In this document: piece after piece, positions 7,798 through 10,649 of the stretch
Layout: each line of letters begins with the position of its first letter
How positions within the stretch are numbered: position 1 is the first letter of the stretch
Source of the DNA: JBCBWG01 sp039039985
Lineage (GTDB): Bacteria; Pseudomonadota; Alphaproteobacteria; Rhizobiales; Hyphomicrobiaceae
Length of the DNA: 10,649 nucleotides
Direction of reading: 5' to 3'
Assembly (NCBI GenBank): GCA_039039985.1
Contig: JBCCOV010000177.1
Location: 1-10,649, forward strand
Program-made: the position numbers and the translations under genes
Notes under the pieces: model-generated
The model's database searches: none
What the model was told of the DNA's origin: nothing
The model's input: only the letters and a program-made list of their open reading frames with translations

Positions 7798-7896
7798 GCG
7801 GATGTGGAGCATTTTAATACGTTGTGTTAGATCAGCGCGTTAGGTCGTCGAAAATCGACCGAGCGCCGGGTCATCGAACTTGCGGAGTTGCATGTC

Positions 7897-8394
7897 ATGG
7901 CAAAGCTTGATCAACGCATTCAACTCGTCGCCTCGAACGAGTTCTCGCAGGTGATCGACGAGTGGCGACGTGGACAATCAGACTTGCCGTCTCGGTCGGA
8001 GGCGATCCGCCGGCTGGTGGAATTGGGTCTGCGCTATGGGCGGGAGCATCCGATGCAAATGATCACCGCGGTCATTCGTCCGCACAAGTACGAAGACGTT
8101 CGCGAAGCGTTGCTGCGCTTGGGCGTCCAAGGCCTGACGGTTACGCAGGTCAGCGGGTTCGGTCGCCAGCGCGGGCAGACCGAGATCTATCGCGGCGCGG
8201 AGTACCAAACCAACGAAGTGCCGAAACTGCGCCTGGAAATCGCGGTGCCCAGCGAACTTCTCAGCGCGGTCATCGAAGCGCTGCAGACCGCAGCGCAAAC
8301 CGGCAAGACCGGTGACGGCAAAATCTTCGTCCACGCCCTCGACCAGGTCACACGCATCCGCACCGGTGAGTCCGATCGGTCAGCGCTGGATTAG
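7897..8394 (+). CDS. Ribbon-helix-helix DNA-binding domain fused to PII (GlnB/GlnK-like) signal protein
   Basis: A 165-residue two-domain protein. Residues 1-48 are an RHH (Arc/CopG-type) domain: strand RIQLVAS (7-13), helix A about 14-25, turn DLPSR, helix B SEAIRRLVELGL (34-45). After the short link REHP, residues 53-165 are a full PII domain that aligns without gaps to E. coli GlnB. In PII numbering it keeps the T-loop GFGRQRGQTEIYRGAEY (35-51) with the uridylylation Tyr51, Q39, K58, the B-loop TGKTGDGK (83-90), and the C-loop RIRTG with R101 and R103. These bind ATP/ADP and 2-oxoglutarate in classical PII. I chose ATG 7897, with GGAG nine bases upstream; an in-frame TTG at 7888 is less likely. 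The stop is followed at once by a second in-frame TAG. There is no amtB, glnA or glnD nearby. Both domain calls are strong; the role as a ligand-responsive transcription factor is inferred. Confidence 0.94.
   Translation: MAKLDQRIQLVASNEFSQVIDEWRRGQSDLPSRSEAIRRLVELGLRYGREHPMQMITAVIRPHKYEDVREALLRLGVQGLTVTQVSGFGRQRGQTEIYRGAEYQTNEVPKLRLEIAVPSELLSAVIEALQTAAQTGKTGDGKIFVHALDQVTRIRTGESDRSALD
8042..8055 (+). promoter_or_regulatory. Internal ribosome binding site and start codon for a free PII domain
   Basis: GGGAG (8042-8046) is six bases upstream of an in-frame ATG (8053) that is exactly residue 1 of the PII alignment. Initiation here would give a 113-residue PII without the RHH domain, about the length of ordinary GlnB/GlnK. 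The signal is as good as that of the full-length start. It may be a relic of a gene fusion or an active second start. Confidence 0.42.
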
Positions 8395-8450
8395 TAGGGG
8401 GCTGGTTTAGCTGGAACCATCTCACGCCGCTGACGGAACCCGCGACGCCG

Positions 8451-8490
8451 TGGATCCCGGTGACATGCACCGGGATGACGGCGGTGCATG
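8451..8490. repeat. REP-like palindrome, copy 1, with an alternative hairpin
   Basis: ATCCCGGT (8454-8461) pairs with ACCGGGAT (8469-8476), within a GGATCCCGG...CCGGGATGAC frame typical of short palindromic intergenic repeats in alphaproteobacteria. A second, mutually exclusive 9-bp hairpin pairs CATGCACCG (8464-8472) with CGGTGCATG (8482-8490). It lies about 60 bases after the RHH-PII stop. The 332-base convergent gap 8395-8726 holds this and the next repeat and no gene I can support. Confidence 0.55.
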
Positions 8491-8585
8491 CGGTACGATT
8501 GAGGTCCTGGTCACCGTCAGTGCCGCCAACCGACGCTCACACATCGGTCGTTTCTGGCTAGTATACCCCTCACCACCCGAAAGGG

Positions 8586-8615
8586 TCATCCCGGGCCTCC
8601 GTGCCCGGGATCTAC
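8586..8615. repeat. REP-like palindrome, copy 2, inverted relative to copy 1
   Basis: ATCCCGGGC (8588-8596) pairs perfectly with GCCCGGGAT (8603-8611) around the six-base loop ctccgt. The ends (GTCATCCCGG and CCGGGATCTAC) match copy 1 in reverse orientation. Being between convergent genes, the pair may act as transcription terminators or mRNA 3' stabilisers. Confidence 0.55.
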
Positions 8616-8726
8616 AGTTCGGCAGGCGAGGACGCTCCGTTGGAAAGCATTCAGCGTCGGGAGGATCTGCCGGAGCGCGATGACGAGAATGCGCATGAGA
8701 CGGAAACGCGCTTTAACACCATCCAA

Positions 8727-9659
8727 TCACGCCTTGCGCGCACTTGGCCGTGCCGCAACCAAGAGCCCTGCGAACGTGATCATGATCATGCCGAGAACCG
8801 TGAGACTGTCCGGGGTCTCTGTGAAAAAGACGAACCCCCAAAGCGCCGCTGAGACCAGATAGGCGTAGTCGAACGTGGCGATGATCGACGGTGGTGCAAT
8901 CTGATACGCGCGCGCGACACCGGCAAAGTACGCGGCTGAGAGCACTCCGATCAAAACCATCAAGCCCCAGTCTTCTGCATCCATTGGCGCCCAGTCGCCG
9001 AGCAGGAACGGGTAGGTTGCCCGCGTTGTAGCTTCGAACCCGATCAGCGCAAGCCCGATCGTGGCGAGTGCGCCCGTGACGAGAAACAGCACGTGCAGCA
9101 TCAAAGCGAGCATCAACGGCGCCTCGTCCTGACACTTACTGCGCGTGAGAACCATCGCCAGCGCATAAAGCCCAGCTCCCGCAAGCGGCAGCAACGTGAA
9201 CCATGAGAATGCCTCCGTGCCGGGCTTCAAAATGGCAAGCACACCACCAAAGCCGAGAAGCACGCCAAGCCATTGCCGCGCGGTGACCGGCTCACCAATC
9301 ACGGCCGCAGATAGGAGGGCGATGATGATCGGGTTGGTGTAGACTGCGGTTGCTGCGACCGACAGGCTGAGCACCGGAAGTGCCGCATAAAACGCCAGCC
9401 ATGTCATGACCAGCAGAGCGGCGCGTATCAACGTCCAAACCGGCGCGCAAAGTCTAAGCCCGTCGCCGGCAACTGCGAGCAAAGCCACCAGCGCAGGAAT
9501 CGCCACGAGCGAACGCGCGACAAACACTTGCCACACCGTGAGATGCCCGCTGACAAGCTTCACAACCGCATCGGCAAACGCCATTGTCAGAACGGACGCG
9601 ACGATCAAGCCGATACCCAACACGGTTCGGTCTGGTCGCGACAGGTTTGCTTCTGCCAT
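8727..9659 (-). CDS. DMT superfamily transporter with two EamA domains
   Basis: A 310-residue inner-membrane protein with about ten hydrophobic helices, near residues 12-34, 44-64, 76-94, 97-119, 126-144, 151-172, 182-206, 231-250, 257-280 and 286-303. This is the 5+5 repeat layout of EamA (drug/metabolite transporter) proteins. Each half ends in the usual motif: in the first, VYTNPIIIALLSAAVIGEPVT-like segment (106-126), with the E-P after the fourth helix; in the second, TFDYAYLVSAALWGFVFFTE (262-281). The start at ATG 9659 has CGGAG about six bases upstream. The substrate cannot be predicted; members export amino acids, metabolites or nucleotide-like compounds. It is convergent with the RHH-PII gene and divergent from the methyltransferase gene 169 bases away. 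Confidence 0.93.
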   Translation of the reverse strand: MAEANLSRPDRTVLGIGLIVASVLTMAFADAVVKLVSGHLTVWQVFVARSLVAIPALVALLAVAGDGLRLCAPVWTLIRAALLVMTWLAFYAALPVLSLSVAATAVYTNPIIIALLSAAVIGEPVTARQWLGVLLGFGGVLAILKPGTEAFSWFTLLPLAGAGLYALAMVLTRSKCQDEAPLMLALMLHVLFLVTGALATIGLALIGFEATTRATYPFLLGDWAPMDAEDWGLMVLIGVLSAAYFAGVARAYQIAPPSIIATFDYAYLVSAALWGFVFFTETPDSLTVLGMIMITFAGLLVAARPSARKA

Positions 9660-9828
9660 CGTTTCTCCGCTTCATCGGTTATGACCGCGGCAGACCACAC
9701 ATCGGGCGGGCTTGGCATCGTCTTTGATCACCCGCCAAGGCCCTGTCGCGAAACTGCGTTGCTGACCTGTGCTTGGGATAGCGAGGCAGGGTTGTTTCGG
9801 TCAGGACTTACACCAACGCAGGCTCATC

Positions 9829-10551
9829 ATGTTTTACAATTCCGAGCAGTGGTACGATGCGATATATAGCTGGAAGGACTACGCGGCAGAAGCACAGAAA
9901 CTGAGCGCGATTATCGCAGCAAACAAAGCCACGTCAGGCCGTACGTTTCTCGATGTCGCATGCGGCACGGGCGGGCATATTGCCTATCTGCAGGATAGGT
10001 TCGACATCGAAGGTCTCGACTTGGACCCTCGCATGCTTGACATCGCAAAAGAAAAGTTTCCAACCACGGCGTTTCACCTCGGAAACATGGTCGACTTTGA
10101 CTTAGGCCGGCAGTTTGACGTTGTTGCCTCACTGTTCAGCTCGATCGGCTATGCCGTTACACCGGAGCGCATGGTCCAGGCGGTCCGCACCATGGCGCAC
10201 CACCTTCGCCCGGGCGGTGTTCTGATTATCGAGCCCTATTTCGCACCGGACGACTGGAAACCAAAGTCGGGCCCGCCCAAGCCATCTGTTGCGAAGACAG
10301 ACGCCGCAACGATCGTACGCATGGTGGATTGGGTGCGGGACGGAAACGTCATTCGCTCGACGTTCCACTACCTTGTCGGCGACCGCGATCACGTCGAACA
10401 CATCACCGAGCAACACGACATGGGTCTCTTCACGGATGGCGACATTCGCGGTGCGTTTGTTGATGCCGGACTGAGCGTCACGTTTGACGCGGACGGCTTG
10501 ATGGGACGGGGCCTTTACGTTGGAACCAAGCTCGAGGCCCTCGACGGCTGA
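9829..10551 (+). CDS. Class I SAM-dependent methyltransferase, like amino-sugar N,N-dimethyltransferases
   Basis: A 240-residue Rossmann-fold methyltransferase. Motif I is LDVACGTGGH (41-50), the acidic residue binding the SAM ribose is in GLDLD (62-66), then FDVVASLFSSIGY (96-108), HLRPGGVLIIEPYF (125-138), EQHDMGLF (194-201) and GRGLYVGTK (226-234). The N-terminus (YDAIYSWKDYAAEA), the SLFSSIGY block and the GRGLYVG end resemble the TylM1/DesVI family, which dimethylates dTDP-3-amino sugars in macrolide pathways. No sugar or polyketide genes are nearby, so the substrate here may differ. ATG 9829 has a weak AGG six bases upstream; an in-frame TTG at 9769 would add 20 unconserved residues. 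The 169-base gap to the divergent transporter presumably holds both promoters, but none is clear. Confidence 0.88.
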   Translation: MFYNSEQWYDAIYSWKDYAAEAQKLSAIIAANKATSGRTFLDVACGTGGHIAYLQDRFDIEGLDLDPRMLDIAKEKFPTTAFHLGNMVDFDLGRQFDVVASLFSSIGYAVTPERMVQAVRTMAHHLRPGGVLIIEPYFAPDDWKPKSGPPKPSVAKTDAATIVRMVDWVRDGNVIRSTFHYLVGDRDHVEHITEQHDMGLFTDGDIRGAFVDAGLSVTFDADGLMGRGLYVGTKLEALDG

Positions 10552-10574
10552 CGGCACGCCATGACTCAAGCCAA

Positions 10575-10649
10575 CTACGGCATGGCATGCCCAGTGGTAT
10601 CGGAATCGTAGATGCGGAAGCAATTCCCGCCGCTGGCCTTGGCGTGATA
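10575..10649 (-). CDS. Possible C-terminal end of a convergent gene (partial)
   Basis: A minus-strand frame is open from the right edge to TAG at 10575-10577, giving 24 residues ending in CFRIYDSDTTGHAMP. The stop is 23 bases from the stop of the methyltransferase gene, a normal distance for convergent genes. The peptide has a protein-like composition, but the family is unknown to me and the fragment is too short to be sure. Confidence 0.35.
   Translation of the reverse strand, partial: YHAKASGGNCFRIYDSDTTGHAMP

Noticed and set aside
9681..9869. Plus-strand frame starting MTAADHTSGG in the transporter-methyltransferase gap
   Set aside because: It looked briefly like the N-terminus of a metallo-beta-lactamase-fold protein, but it loses any resemblance after about 20 residues, has no good ribosome binding site and overlaps the methyltransferase start.

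Overview
This window looks like chromosomal DNA from an alphaproteobacterium, most likely of the Hyphomicrobiales (Rhizobiales). That is inferred from the Ppx/GppA phosphatase followed by rlmE, the form of the tRNA-Gln(CTG), GC-rich coding DNA with frequent GTG/TTG starts, and the style of the tartrate dehydrogenase and ribbon-helix-helix proteins. No mobile element, integrase, CRISPR array or rRNA was found.

Layout. Bases 1-1410 (minus) hold the N-terminal 470 codons of an exported multiheme c-type cytochrome that runs off the left edge. Bases 1411-2746 hold about 1.3 kb with no supportable gene, ending at a tRNA-Gln(CTG) on the minus strand. On the plus strand follow a Ppx/GppA phosphatase (3107-4270), the 23S rRNA 2'-O-methyltransferase rlmE (4452-5189), a secreted lysine/arginine-rich protein of unknown function (5436-6224) and a tartrate/D-malate dehydrogenase (6369-7445).

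The most unusual part is 7525-8394. Two divergent genes share a 186-base intergenic region. The minus-strand gene encodes a 61-residue protein with three YRG motifs (DUF4278-like). The plus-strand gene encodes one polypeptide made of an N-terminal ribbon-helix-helix (RHH) DNA-binding domain joined by about four residues to a complete, canonical PII (GlnB/GlnK) signalling domain. The small gene has a near-consensus sigma70 promoter, and two copies of a 10-bp direct repeat flank its -35 box. The suggested picture, which is inference, is a NikR-like regulator in which PII senses ATP/ADP/2-oxoglutarate and controls DNA binding by the RHH domain, with the divergent promoter as first target. An in-frame ATG with a good ribosome binding site lies exactly at the PII domain start, so free PII might also be made from the same gene.

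To the right, two REP-like palindromes separate the RHH-PII gene from a convergent EamA-type transporter (8727-9659, minus). Divergent from that is a SAM methyltransferase resembling amino-sugar N,N-dimethyltransferases (9829-10551), then the last codons of a possible convergent gene at the right edge. Apart from the RHH-PII/YRG pair and the ppx-rlmE order, the genes look like independent housekeeping or accessory functions and not one pathway.
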